Shown: one piece after another, positions 27,212 to 35,909 of the stretch
Numbering within the stretch: position 1 is the first letter of the stretch
How the letters are laid out: each line of letters opens with the position of its first letter
Assembly (NCBI RefSeq): GCF_944324995.1
Contig: NZ_CALUYL010000013.1
Coordinates: forward strand, 1 to 64,000
Source of the DNA: an uncultured Mailhella sp.
GTDB taxonomy: Bacteria; Desulfobacterota; Desulfovibrionia; Desulfovibrionales; Desulfovibrionaceae
Direction: 5' to 3'
DNA length: 64,000 nucleotides
Program-made: the position numbers and the translations under genes
The notes under the pieces: generated by a model
What the model was told of the DNA's origin: nothing
Database searches by the model: none
Seen by the model: only the letters and a program-made list of their open reading frames with translations

Positions 27212-27634
27212 TCAGTCGTCCGAACGGCTCCGGGCCGAAGATGCCGCCGCTCGCCGCAGAGGGATGAGACCGCCTTGCGCGCGGGACGCCTCCAGCGCCC
27301 GGCCCGTGGACGGAGAGACAAGCACCAGTCGCGAGCAGTCCAGCCCCGCGGCAAGCGGATCGTTCCCGGGAATGCCCATGCGGCAGAACACCTCCACGTC
27401 CGCCTCGCCGCCTTCCGGGGGCAGGCCGAGCGCTTCGCGCTCCGCCCTCGTGACGCCGGAGGAAAAATCCGAAAGCAGCCGCGCCGGACAGCCGAGCAGC
27501 AGCGGAGGACATTCGCCCTCCAGACTCAGAAGCAGCACGGCCGAAGCTTCACCGGCAAGGCGCAGCACCCGGCACGAGCGCGCGCCCTCCAGAGCCTCCA
27601 CCGCCGCGGCAAAAGTGACGTCGTATTCTTTCAT
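27212..27634 (-). CDS. Orphan FliW-like protein (tentative)
   Basis: A 140-residue acidic protein. Its middle (AEREALGLPPEGGEADVEVF, then MGIPGNDPLAAGLDCSRLVL and SPSTGRALEAS) follows the layout of FliW: a short helix, strand, loop, strand, then the GRxxQ-like turn. FliW is a flagellar assembly factor that antagonises CsrA. The N-terminus is less FliW-like and there are no flagellar genes nearby, so the call is tentative. The C-terminal 15 residues are Ser/Arg/Ala-rich. The ribosome site is modest. Confidence 0.4.
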   Translation of the reverse strand: MKEYDVTFAAAVEALEGARSCRVLRLAGEASAVLLLSLEGECPPLLLGCPARLLSDFSSGVTRAEREALGLPPEGGEADVEVFCRMGIPGNDPLAAGLDCSRLVLVSPSTGRALEASRAQGGLIPLRRAAASSARSRSDD

Positions 27635-27678
27635 GCCTGAAATACCTCATACGCGGCGCGCAACGCCGACCGCAACCA

Positions 27679-28281
27679 TCAGCGCGTTTCCCCGGTCAGA
27701 GCGTTCTGCAGCATCTGCAACGCCTTCCGCATGTCTGCGGCGGATACGCGGAGCGGATAGTCCTCGGGCAGAAGCCTCCGGAGCATGAGCACGCCCAGCG
27801 TACACGACGTGAGCACGAACCCCGCAGGCACGCTCGATTCCCCATCCGTTGCGGCCAAGTCGGTGAAAAAGCCCTTCACCCGATCCTGAATCACGGGCAT
27901 GGCCTCTCTGGACTGCGAAGAAAGCATGAGAATGTTCAGCAGCGCCAGCTGACTGTCGTCCTCATGCCCGGTTTCAAGCGCGCGAACCGTTCTGTCCGCC
28001 AGATCGCCCAGCTTGTCCTTCGGCCGAAGCGGCAGCCGATCTGAGGAAAGACTGTCGAGCACGGCGCAGAACAGCTCCTTCTTGGATCCGTAGTATCGGC
28101 CTATGAGCGCAACATTGACGGACGACTGAGCGGCTATTTCGCGCAGCGTCACCATTTCGTACGGATACCTGGTGAAAAGCCTTTCGGCGTTTTTCCGTAT
28201 CCTTTCCTTCGTCTGCGCGGCGTTCCGCCCCGGTTTTGCGCGCTGTCCGCTGTCTGAAAACCTGCTGCTTCCGTCTTCCAT
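27679..28281 (-). CDS. TetR-family transcriptional regulator
   Basis: A 200-residue regulator. The helix-turn-helix (VTLREIAAQSSVNVALIGRY and YYGSKKELF, residues about 44-70) follows an Arg-rich N-terminus (QTKERIRKNAERLF). The C-terminal half is the ligand domain and is not diagnostic. It is transcribed away from the MipA/OmpV gene, with a good palindrome between them, so it probably represses that gene and itself. Confidence 0.9.
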   Translation of the reverse strand: MEDGSSRFSDSGQRAKPGRNAAQTKERIRKNAERLFTRYPYEMVTLREIAAQSSVNVALIGRYYGSKKELFCAVLDSLSSDRLPLRPKDKLGDLADRTVRALETGHEDDSQLALLNILMLSSQSREAMPVIQDRVKGFFTDLAATDGESSVPAGFVLTSCTLGVLMLRRLLPEDYPLRVSAADMRKALQMLQNALTGETR

Positions 28282-28348
28282 CCGGCTCCGCCTTCACATG
28301 TCCTGTGCTGATTGCATTTTCGTTGTATCCTGCGGCATTGGCAAAAGC

Positions 28349-28368
28349 AAGTAAACAAGTGTTGACTT
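28349..28368. promoter_or_regulatory. Candidate TetR operator
   Basis: AAGTAAAC-AAGT-GTTGACTT (28349-28368) is a near-perfect inverted repeat (7 of 8 bases per arm). It sits between the divergent tetR and mipA genes and overlaps the -35-like TTGACT of mipA. Confidence 0.55.
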
Positions 28369-28388
28369 AATAGTGAAACAGCTATAAC
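28362..28388 (+). promoter_or_regulatory. Candidate promoter of mipA/ompV
   Basis: TTGACT (28362-28367) and TATAAC (28383-28388) are separated by 15 bases, shorter than ideal, 35 bases before the start codon. The overlap with the palindrome suits repression. Confidence 0.45.
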
Positions 28389-28423
28389 TCCCTCTGCAGC
28401 AATACTCAGGAGGATCTCCCATC

Positions 28424-29167
28424 ATGCGATTTCGCACCCTGCTTCTCGTGGCGGCCGCCGTGCTGCTGCTCGGCAAACCGGCGCTGGCACAGCGCGTGTC
28501 GCTGAGCGCCGGCGTTTTTTCCGTACAGTCGGAATACCGGGGCTCCGACGCCCGCGTCCTGCCCATGCCCGTCGTTCACTATGAAGGCGACAGATTTTTC
28601 CTGAAGAATACGGAAGCCGGCGTGTGGCTCTGGAACGACGGCGTGCAGAAAATTTCTCTGGGCGCAACGCTTCTTCCGCAGTATTTCCGCGCCTCCAAAA
28701 GCGACGATCCGGCCATGAAGCGGCTCGACAACCGCAACATCATCGTTCTCGGCACGCTGGGCTACGAGCTGAACACGAGCTTCGGCTCCCTGCGAGCGAA
28801 GGCCTCCGGCGACATTACCGGCACAAGCGACGGATTTCTGGCCAGCATCGACTATGCCTATCCGCTGAACGCAGGCCCGCTCACCGTCATTCCCACCGGG
28901 GGCGTTCTCTTTTCCAGCGCCAACTTCAACGACTACTATTACGGCATCAGCCGGGGAGAATCGGCGCGCAGCGGTCTTTCCCGCTACTCTCCCGACGCGT
29001 CGGCAACGCCCTTTCTCGGCGTCAGCGCCGACTACGCCCTTTCCGATCACTGGAGTCTGTTTGCCAGCTGGAAAATCACCTTCCTCGGCAAGGAAATAAA
29101 GGACAGCCCCATGGTGGACAGGAGCACGCAGCACATTTTCGGCGGCGGACTCACGTATTCCTTCTAG
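28424..29167 (+). CDS. MipA/OmpV-family outer membrane protein
   Basis: A 247-residue protein with a signal peptide (residues 1-22, GKPALAQ) followed by the MipA/OmpV pattern: SAGVFSVQSEYRGSDARVLP near 28, then amphipathic strands and a terminal aromatic residue (GGLTYSF), as expected for an outer membrane beta-barrel. Some relatives scaffold murein enzymes; others are induced by stress. It has a consensus AGGAGG ribosome site and a divergent TetR regulator. Confidence 0.88.
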   Translation: MRFRTLLLVAAAVLLLGKPALAQRVSLSAGVFSVQSEYRGSDARVLPMPVVHYEGDRFFLKNTEAGVWLWNDGVQKISLGATLLPQYFRASKSDDPAMKRLDNRNIIVLGTLGYELNTSFGSLRAKASGDITGTSDGFLASIDYAYPLNAGPLTVIPTGGVLFSSANFNDYYYGISRGESARSGLSRYSPDASATPFLGVSADYALSDHWSLFASWKITFLGKEIKDSPMVDRSTQHIFGGGLTYSF

Positions 29168-29552
29168 TCCTGCCCGCATGAAGGCGGAACAGCGAAGAAC
29201 AGCGCCCGGGCGCTCGGGCCGAACGCCGGGCCGACACGATTCCGCCCCGGTCTGAGCAGAAAACGCAACGTTTCTTCCGCGCCGCACGAGCCGCAACGTC
29301 GGCATCCGCGCGCCGCGTTTCCGCAGATGCGCGGCAACCCCTTATCCGAGCCGACCGGATATTCCGAAACCCGCCTTCCCCCGGCAGGTTTCCCATCCCG
29401 CCGTCCGCCATGACTCTCCCGACGGACAAAAGACCGCCTGCGTCGGCAAACCCGGAAGCCTCCTCCGTTCTGCGCGGGCGGTCTTTCTCAAAAGCAAAGG
29501 CGGAGCCGACCGTACCGGCTCCGCCTTTGTTCACTTCTTTCGCCGCAGCAGA
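29168..29552. other. 385-bp intergenic region between converging genes
   Basis: No supported gene. It contains a long inverted repeat (AAAGACCGCC at about 29429-29438 with GGCGGTCTTT at 29477-29486) that may end mipA transcripts, and a strong bidirectional terminator at 29496-29528. Confidence 0.6.
29496..29531. terminator. Bidirectional terminator
   Basis: AAAGGCGGAGCCG (29496-29508) is the exact complement of CGGCTCCGCCTTT (29516-29528), with a 7-base loop. It lies 22 bases past the stop of the minus-strand FAD/Fe-S gene. Confidence 0.85.
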
Positions 29553-32500
29553 CTAACGCTTTCTCGGCTCCATGCACACCACGCGCACGCCGGGATGTCC
29601 TTCCGTGCGGGAGGCCTGCGCCTTGAAGGTGGAAAGCCAGTTCTTGCCGAGCAGGGTTTCCGCCAGCCATTCGGCATTGTGCAGCACCGGACGATGCGTG
29701 TCGATCACGGGCGTGTCTTCAACGCTTTTATCCTTGCCGCGCGCGGGATGCTTCACGTCCATGGTCATGAGCGTGCGCGCAATGCCTATCTTGCACGACG
29801 GGCAGCCCACCAGAATGGGCGCATCGGGCGTGTACCCGGCAAGGGCGCTTTCCAGGCGCTCGCGCTTGCGGGCGCGCAGGGTGTTGTAGATGTCCGGGCA
29901 GGTGTAGGCGCCCGCGCCGGATTCGCCGCAGCAGCCGGGGTTCAGCAGAATGGACGCGCCGGTAATGCGTTCCAGGGCTCTTGCCACCTTGCCGCCGTCC
30001 TTGGTGGCCTTCACGCCGGACCACGCCGGATGGCAGGAGGAATGATAGATGATGCGCTCGCTGCTCACGGCCACGTCGTGGGGCAGGCGATCCACCAGAA
30101 GCTGCACGATGTCGTTGTGCGGCAGCACGTTGCCGTCCACGCCGGTGATGCCGTGACGCATGAGGGACTCGCGGCACGAACCGCAGGCCGTGACCAGCAT
30201 GTTCACGTCGAAACCGGCTTCGGCGGCAGCCTGAAGCGTGGAGGCAATGACCTGCCGGTTGCGCTGGAGGTTGACTTCGTACTGTTCGGCGGAACCGGCG
30301 GCCAGCAGCGGATAGCCGCAGCAAAGGTGCCGTCCGGGAATGACCACGGGCACGCCCGCGTACATCATGAGCGCAATGGAGGCCAGCGCGATGCGGCGGT
30401 AGAACAGGCTTCCGCCGCAGCCGGGGAAGTACAGCACCGCGGGCACGCGGCCTTCAAGCACGCCCTGAGCGGAGATGTCGCCGCTCACGGGCAGGAAAAG
30501 ATGCGCGGCCGCGTTCTTTTCAAGGTGCAGGCTCTCGTACATGCTCACCATGCCGAGCGCGGGCCCCCTGCCGGAAAAGAGCGGGCTGCTCATGCGTTTG
30601 CGCCACACGCGGGGCACCAGCGGCAAAAACTGATTCATCACGTTCTGACCGAGGGCCGCCATTTTGGCGAAGGCGGGCACGCGGGCCGAAGGATCGGAAG
30701 AGAGCACGTTGAGCACCTGCGACTTGATGGGATGCCCGCCCTGCCCTTCGCGCTTCACGTAGGCCAAAGAGCTCAGCGCCACTTCCGACGATTCTATCTT
30801 CACCGGGCACACCGAGGTGCAGCGGCCGCAGCCCGTGCAGTGCTCCACGAGGTGGCGCAGTTCGGCGAGCAGTTCCGGCGAAGGATGTCCCGTGGTGACC
30901 TGAGAATAGTAGATGGCCTCGGTGAGCGCGCCGAGAATGATGTTCTTGTTGCGCGGATTGTACTGGAAGGAGCGCTCGGGGTACACCATGGGGCACACCT
31001 GCTTGCACTTGCCGCAGCGGGTGCAGGTCTGCACCTGGGAGAGCAGACGGATGAGACATTCCTTGTCCGGCAGGCCGGATTCGCGGATGTCCGCAATGAG
31101 CCGGTTGAACGAGAACGTGAACGGACGCACCGGAAGATTGCGGGTCACGAGCTTGCCGGGATTGAACAGATCGCGCGGATCCACGCGCATCTTGAACTCG
31201 CGCAGGCTCTCCATCTGCTTGGGATCAAGGAAGGATATCTTGGTGATGCCGATGCCGTGCTCGCCCGAGACCGCGCCGCCGAGCTCCTGGGTTCTGGCCA
31301 TGACCTGCATGGCCACGTCTTCGGCGTGCTCCATCATGCGCGGATCGTTGGAGTTCACGGGAATGTTCACATGGCAGTTGCCGTCGCCGGCGTGCATGTG
31401 GCTTGCCACCACGATGCGGCTGCTCTTCATGTACGCCACGATGCCGTCGATGCGGGAAGCGAGCCGCGGGAAGCGCTCCTTCTGCGCGAGCAGCCACGTT
31501 TCGGCGCGTTTCGCCACCTCTTCGTCCACGAGCTCGGGGTCGAGATTGGATTCATCGCTCGCGGCCACGTGGGAGGCGAAGGCGAACTCTTCGTTGAAGG
31601 CCGGATCTTCCAGCGGGAAGCCCTGGAGACGGGAAAGTTCCTGAAGGGCAAAGCGGTAGGCGTCTGCGGCGGCCACGACGTTGAGCGTTTCCAGATAGTG
31701 GGCGAATTCCGGAATCTGCGCCATGGGCAGCACCACGTCCTCGTTCATCTTGAAGCCGGACGTGCGCTTGGCGATGGCCGAAAGACGATGCCTGTCCTCC
31801 CAGAATTCGGCGGCCTGCTTGTCGTCCTTGGCGATGGCGGCGAACACGTGGGGATCGTCTCCGGCAAGGGCGTAGATGGCCTGCACGGTGTCGTCGAGCA
31901 CATAGGCGTCGTTGCCGTCCACCTGCACGATGATGACGGAAATGGGGCTGCCCTTGTGCCGGTCGGACTTGGGCTGATAGTTGATGGCCTGCACGTACTT
32001 GGAATTGAATTCCTCCAGCGCGGACACATGCACGTCGCCGCCCTGTTCGCGGATCTTGTCGCGCAGATTCACGATCTTGCGCACGAGCTCGGCCGCGGGA
32101 ACCATGGATTTTCCGTAGAATTCCAGCACCATCACGCGGGAGAGCGACGGCTTGGGATGCAGCACGAAGGTCGCCTCGGTGATGATGCCGTCAATGCCTT
32201 CCTTCTGCATGCCGGGCAGGCCGTCGAGCAGCTTGTTGGTCACGTCCTTGCCGAGGCCCGCGTGACGCACTTCGTTGCCCTTGAGGCGCACCACGTTGCG
32301 CATGCCGCCGGAAAGATCCTTGACCTCGAAGACCACGTCCTCGTCGGGCATGATCTTGTGACCGGGATGATTGACGCGCTCGATGCGGATGATTTCGCCC
32401 GTGGGCGTGACCATGCTCCAGGAGAGCAGGTTGTCGATGGTGGTGCCGTACTCGAAGCAGAAGGGCCCGCCGGAGTTTTCCGACACGTTGCCGCCGATGG

Positions 32501-33209
32501 TGGACGCCGTTTTGGAGGCCGGATCCACGGTGAAGAGCAGCCCCTTGGACGCGGCGAAGTCGATGGCGTCCTGCGTGATGACGCCGGCCTGACAGGTCAT
32601 GGTGCGCGCGGCCTTGTTGACCGACTTGGCCGTGAGGCGCGTGGTGCTCACCATGACGGTGCGCTTGCGCGCGGGCACGGCGCCGCCCGTGAGGCCGGAC
32701 GCGCCGCCGCGGGGAATGATGGCGAACTTCATTTCGTTGGCGAGACGCACGAGGGCGCTGATCTGCTCGGGGGTGTCGGGCTCCACCACGAGCAGGGGCA
32801 GTTCCATGCGCAGGTCGGTGGCGTCGGTGGCGGCGGCGACCAGCGCGCCGCGGCGGCGCAGGATGCAGTCGTCGGGCATGACGGACGAAAGCCGCCCCTC
32901 AAGTTCGCGGCAGAATTCCAGCTCGGCCTCGTGCGCGCTCCAGAACATGGTGATGCCTTCGCTGATGGCCGTGGCGTACTGATGGGCGAGAGAAGGAGAC
33001 TCGGCCTGATAATGTTCGTTGACGCTCTTCTTCACTTCCGAGGCGGAAATGAAGGGATTGTACGCCACGAGAAACAGCTCTTCGGCGATGTCGATGGCCA
33101 GCTGCCGGACGCTCTGAGGCCAGCGCTCGAACTCATCGAGATTGATGCGCAGGATGCGGTTGACCACATACTCAGCCGATATGGAAATATGGGGCCCTTT
33201 GTGGGGCAT
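29553..33209 (-). CDS. FAD/Fe-S oxidoreductase fusion, D-lactate/glycolate dehydrogenase type
   Basis: A 1218-residue protein fusing GlcD-like and GlcF-like parts. An N-terminal extension (1-130) precedes the FAD_binding_4 domain (PRGGASGLTGGAVPA near 168, TIGGNVSENSGG near 235), the FAD-oxidase C domain (to about 690, with HMHAGDGNCHVNIPV near 605), and two 4Fe-4S motifs (CTRCGKCKQVCP near 735, CTGCGRCTSVCP near 795). Two CCG domains follow (FPGCGGSLF, CCGYP; HSSCHP, NPGCCGESGAG). Such proteins oxidise 2-hydroxyacids and pass electrons to the membrane pool. The substrate is inferred; D-lactate is most likely for a sulfate reducer-type organism. Confidence 0.85.
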   Translation of the reverse strand: MPHKGPHISISAEYVVNRILRINLDEFERWPQSVRQLAIDIAEELFLVAYNPFISASEVKKSVNEHYQAESPSLAHQYATAISEGITMFWSAHEAELEFCRELEGRLSSVMPDDCILRRRGALVAAATDATDLRMELPLLVVEPDTPEQISALVRLANEMKFAIIPRGGASGLTGGAVPARKRTVMVSTTRLTAKSVNKAARTMTCQAGVITQDAIDFAASKGLLFTVDPASKTASTIGGNVSENSGGPFCFEYGTTIDNLLSWSMVTPTGEIIRIERVNHPGHKIMPDEDVVFEVKDLSGGMRNVVRLKGNEVRHAGLGKDVTNKLLDGLPGMQKEGIDGIITEATFVLHPKPSLSRVMVLEFYGKSMVPAAELVRKIVNLRDKIREQGGDVHVSALEEFNSKYVQAINYQPKSDRHKGSPISVIIVQVDGNDAYVLDDTVQAIYALAGDDPHVFAAIAKDDKQAAEFWEDRHRLSAIAKRTSGFKMNEDVVLPMAQIPEFAHYLETLNVVAAADAYRFALQELSRLQGFPLEDPAFNEEFAFASHVAASDESNLDPELVDEEVAKRAETWLLAQKERFPRLASRIDGIVAYMKSSRIVVASHMHAGDGNCHVNIPVNSNDPRMMEHAEDVAMQVMARTQELGGAVSGEHGIGITKISFLDPKQMESLREFKMRVDPRDLFNPGKLVTRNLPVRPFTFSFNRLIADIRESGLPDKECLIRLLSQVQTCTRCGKCKQVCPMVYPERSFQYNPRNKNIILGALTEAIYYSQVTTGHPSPELLAELRHLVEHCTGCGRCTSVCPVKIESSEVALSSLAYVKREGQGGHPIKSQVLNVLSSDPSARVPAFAKMAALGQNVMNQFLPLVPRVWRKRMSSPLFSGRGPALGMVSMYESLHLEKNAAAHLFLPVSGDISAQGVLEGRVPAVLYFPGCGGSLFYRRIALASIALMMYAGVPVVIPGRHLCCGYPLLAAGSAEQYEVNLQRNRQVIASTLQAAAEAGFDVNMLVTACGSCRESLMRHGITGVDGNVLPHNDIVQLLVDRLPHDVAVSSERIIYHSSCHPAWSGVKATKDGGKVARALERITGASILLNPGCCGESGAGAYTCPDIYNTLRARKRERLESALAGYTPDAPILVGCPSCKIGIARTLMTMDVKHPARGKDKSVEDTPVIDTHRPVLHNAEWLAETLLGKNWLSTFKAQASRTEGHPGVRVVCMEPRKR

Positions 33210-33307
33210 GGCGGTCTCCTTGGAAGCGGAAAAAAGGGAGGCCCGCCGGAGCGGGGGCTCCGGGCAGGCCCGTAATCATCGTCGCCGCAACGGATCGCGA
33301 CGTATTC

Positions 33308-34711
33308 CTACAGGTTAAGATTGATGTTGATGCGCGAGGTGATGTTGTTCTTCACCCATGAGGAGTCGAGCCATTCCAGGGGCTGCACGGGCACGCCGCC
33401 CACAAGCACGCCGAAATGCAGGTGATCGCCGCCGGCAAGGCCGCTGGTTCCCGTGCGGCCGATGATCTGTCCGGTCTTGACGGTGTCGCCCACCTTCACG
33501 TCGTACTCGCTGAGGTGGGAATACTGCGTCATGAGGCCGAGGCCGTGCTCGATGAGGATCATGTTGCCGTGAATGCCGAGATAGTCCACCCACACCACGC
33601 GGCCGCTCTGCGCGGCGGGCACTTCGGCGTGCGCCACGGAAGCGAGATCGAGGCCCATGTGGGTCTGCTCGTCGATTTTCTGCCGGTTGCCGTCCACGTA
33701 GGTGCGGAAGTCGCCGAAGTTGGCCTTCACGGCCGAACGGGGAAGACGGCGGAACGCGCCGCTCCACAGGAAGCGCGGCGACACGTTGGCCGGATCGGCG
33801 GCCACCCTGATGAGGGTTTCGTCGTTGCCCTCGCGCACCTTGTTGTTGGAACACAGATACTGGGCAAGCGGCGTGCTCTCTTCGGGGCAGAGCTGGGCGA
33901 GCTCGCTGGCCTTGAAGTTGAGGAACGCTTCGGGAATGTTCAGGGTGTCCGAACGATAATTGCGGTTGAGCGCATGCACGAGCAGACGGCTGGAGGTTTC
34001 GTTGCCCGCAAGATCCCGCGCCATGATTTCCGGCAGGAAGTCGCCGGTCTTCAGGGCGATGGGGAAGGGAAACAGACAGGCATAGGCGCCGTTGTCCTGC
34101 TTGTAGCCGGGGAAGAAGAGCTTGCCCACACGCACGCCGCTCTGCGAAACTTCTTCGGAAACGGTATAGACGATGAGGCCGCTGCCGCCGCGGTACATGG
34201 CGGGCGGGCCGGTGCGCACGGCGATGCGCGGCGGCTGGGAATCGAGCACGAGGGGCAGATTCACCGTGGTGGTGTTGCCGCGGCCGAATCCGGCATAGGA
34301 GCCGTCCACGGCCCGGATTTCCAGCTCGAACGCGCCTTCGGGCAGGCGGGTTTCCTTGAGATTGAACGACGTCTTCTGCGTTTTTTCCAGCGTGCCGAAC
34401 GTCTGCTGCAGCACGGTCATGCTCTGATCGCCGCGCTTCACCGTCACGGTCACGGACTGCACGCCGGACTTGTCGGCCAGATTCAGTTCCACGTTCTGCA
34501 CAAGGCCGATGCGGCCGGAAAGTTCGGGATTCATGGTCACGGAAGGCCCGCTCAGATCGCGCATGAGGAAATACGCCCCCACTCCGGCAAGCGCCAGGAT
34601 CAACAGCATGGCGATGACGGAAAGCCCGGACGTCGAGCGTCGGGACGAAGATCGGTAGGAAATTTGTCTTCTGCTAAACAAGGCTGCATCCTTTCGGGGC
34701 GAAAGGCCCAT
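33308..34711 (-). CDS. Membrane-anchored M23 (LytM) metallopeptidase
   Basis: A 467-residue protein with an N-terminal membrane anchor (IAMLLILALAGVGAYFLM, near 30-47), a long periplasmic region of Ig-like/beta character, and a C-terminal M23 domain (about 340-440). The zinc motifs are HMGLDLAS (HxxxD) near 352 and HLHFG (HxH) near 425. It either cuts peptidoglycan cross-links or, like EnvC/NlpD, activates amidases; the zinc ligands are intact. The start is uncertain: ATG at 34711 lacks a good site, while TTG at 34681 has AAAGGA upstream. It is divergent from pgsA. Confidence 0.85.
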   Translation of the reverse strand: MGLSPRKDAALFSRRQISYRSSSRRSTSGLSVIAMLLILALAGVGAYFLMRDLSGPSVTMNPELSGRIGLVQNVELNLADKSGVQSVTVTVKRGDQSMTVLQQTFGTLEKTQKTSFNLKETRLPEGAFELEIRAVDGSYAGFGRGNTTTVNLPLVLDSQPPRIAVRTGPPAMYRGGSGLIVYTVSEEVSQSGVRVGKLFFPGYKQDNGAYACLFPFPIALKTGDFLPEIMARDLAGNETSSRLLVHALNRNYRSDTLNIPEAFLNFKASELAQLCPEESTPLAQYLCSNNKVREGNDETLIRVAADPANVSPRFLWSGAFRRLPRSAVKANFGDFRTYVDGNRQKIDEQTHMGLDLASVAHAEVPAAQSGRVVWVDYLGIHGNMILIEHGLGLMTQYSHLSEYDVKVGDTVKTGQIIGRTGTSGLAGGDHLHFGVLVGGVPVQPLEWLDSSWVKNNITSRININLNL

Positions 34712-34937
34712 GGTATGGCCGGGCCATGCGCTGGCACGGCAGAACGTATTTTTTCGCATACTCGGCCCACAAGTCAAGAAGCGGCGAAAAACATTTTTCT
34801 TTCCGACGGCGGCTTTCTTTATATTCTCAAGGAAACGGGAACTTTTTCCCGGCATGCGGCCGCCTTCCGCCTTGCCGCGCCGCCCCTCTTTATGATAAGC
34901 CCTACACATTGATATGTCCTTTCGGGGGAGAAGAGAT

Positions 34938-35528
34938 ATGTTTGTGTCAGACGTCATGCAGATATTCAGCAACATGGGCTGGGCCAACCGCATCACCATG
35001 ATGCGCATCGGGGCCGTGCTGCCCATTCTTCTGCTCATCCACTTTCCCAACGTCTATACCTGCTGGATAGCCATGTTTCTCTTCGTGGCCGCCGCCGTCA
35101 CCGACTTTCTCGACGGCTACATCGCCCGCCGCGAAAAGCAGGTGACCAATTTCGGCAAATTCCTCGATCCGCTGGCCGACAAGCTGCTCATCTGCTCCAT
35201 CCTCATCGAAATGGTGGGACTCGGCTGGGTTCCCGCGTGGATAGTCATCATCATTATTATCCGCGAACTCGCCGTCACCGGTCTGCGCGCCGTGGCCGCA
35301 GACAAGGGCGTGGTCATCGCGGCCGACTGGTACGGCAAATGGAAGACCGTGTTCCAGATCATCGCCATGGTGCCGCTGCTCATCCACTTCCCGGTCATGG
35401 GCCTGCCCGTGCATCTCATCGGCACCGTGGTGCTGTACATTGCGCTGGTGCTCACCATCTTCTCGGGCTGCAACTATTTCTATCTGTTCTATCGCCAGTG
35501 GCGCGATCATCTGGCGGAAAACAACTAG
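34938..35528 (+). CDS. pgsA: CDP-diacylglycerol-glycerol-3-phosphate 3-phosphatidyltransferase
   Basis: A 196-residue inner membrane enzyme for the committed step of phosphatidylglycerol synthesis. The CDP-alcohol phosphotransferase signature is complete: D-X2-DG-X2-AR-X8-G-X3-D-X3-D at DFLDGYIAR through FLDPLADK (residues about 55-80). Several membrane segments follow. The ATG at 34938 with GGGAG upstream is preferred over an in-frame ATG at 34914. Confidence 0.93.
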   Translation: MFVSDVMQIFSNMGWANRITMMRIGAVLPILLLIHFPNVYTCWIAMFLFVAAAVTDFLDGYIARREKQVTNFGKFLDPLADKLLICSILIEMVGLGWVPAWIVIIIIIRELAVTGLRAVAADKGVVIAADWYGKWKTVFQIIAMVPLLIHFPVMGLPVHLIGTVVLYIALVLTIFSGCNYFYLFYRQWRDHLAENN

Positions 35529-35552
35529 CCTGCCTGGCGTGTCGCCGTGTCC

Positions 35553-35909
35553 ATGAATCATCGCACAACAAACAAGGCCTTCTGGTGGAAGCTCTCCCTG
35601 CTCGTGCTTGCCGTGCTGCTCAACTTTGCGCTGGCAAGCCGCATCGTGTGGGGTTCCCACAGCCTCTACACCTGGCGCGTGCTCAAGGAAAAACAGCAGG
35701 AACTCTCGCAGGAGCTCTCCGCGCTCGATGAAAAGCGCGCCGCCCTGAGCCGGGAGATCCGTCTGCTCAAAACCGACCCGGCCTACGTGGAAAAAGTGAT
35801 TCGGCAGCGCCTCAACTATGTGAGAAAAAACGAGATCCTCTACCTCTTCGACAAGAACAGGGAAGACTCGGAGTGGCTTGGCGCAGGAGCTGACGACAGG
35901 CATGACTGA
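35553..35909 (+). CDS. FtsB/DivIC-like septum formation initiator
   Basis: A 118-residue single-pass protein. A short cytoplasmic N-terminus and one membrane segment (KLSLLVLAVLLNFALA) precede a coiled coil (KEKQQELSQELSALDEKRAA) and the conserved end EKVIRQRLNYVRKNEILYLF. This is the plan of FtsB/DivIC, which joins FtsL and FtsQ at the division site. A GTG two codons upstream (35547) is an alternative start. It lies just after pgsA and overlaps the next gene by 8 bases. Confidence 0.85.
   Translation: MNHRTTNKAFWWKLSLLVLAVLLNFALASRIVWGSHSLYTWRVLKEKQQELSQELSALDEKRAALSREIRLLKTDPAYVEKVIRQRLNYVRKNEILYLFDKNREDSEWLGAGADDRHD

Noticed and set aside
29595..33275. 1226-codon plus-strand open frame
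   Set aside because: It is the antisense of the FAD/Fe-S oxidoreductase. Its translation is His/Gly/Ala/Val-rich with no domain; the true gene has all motifs on the minus strand.
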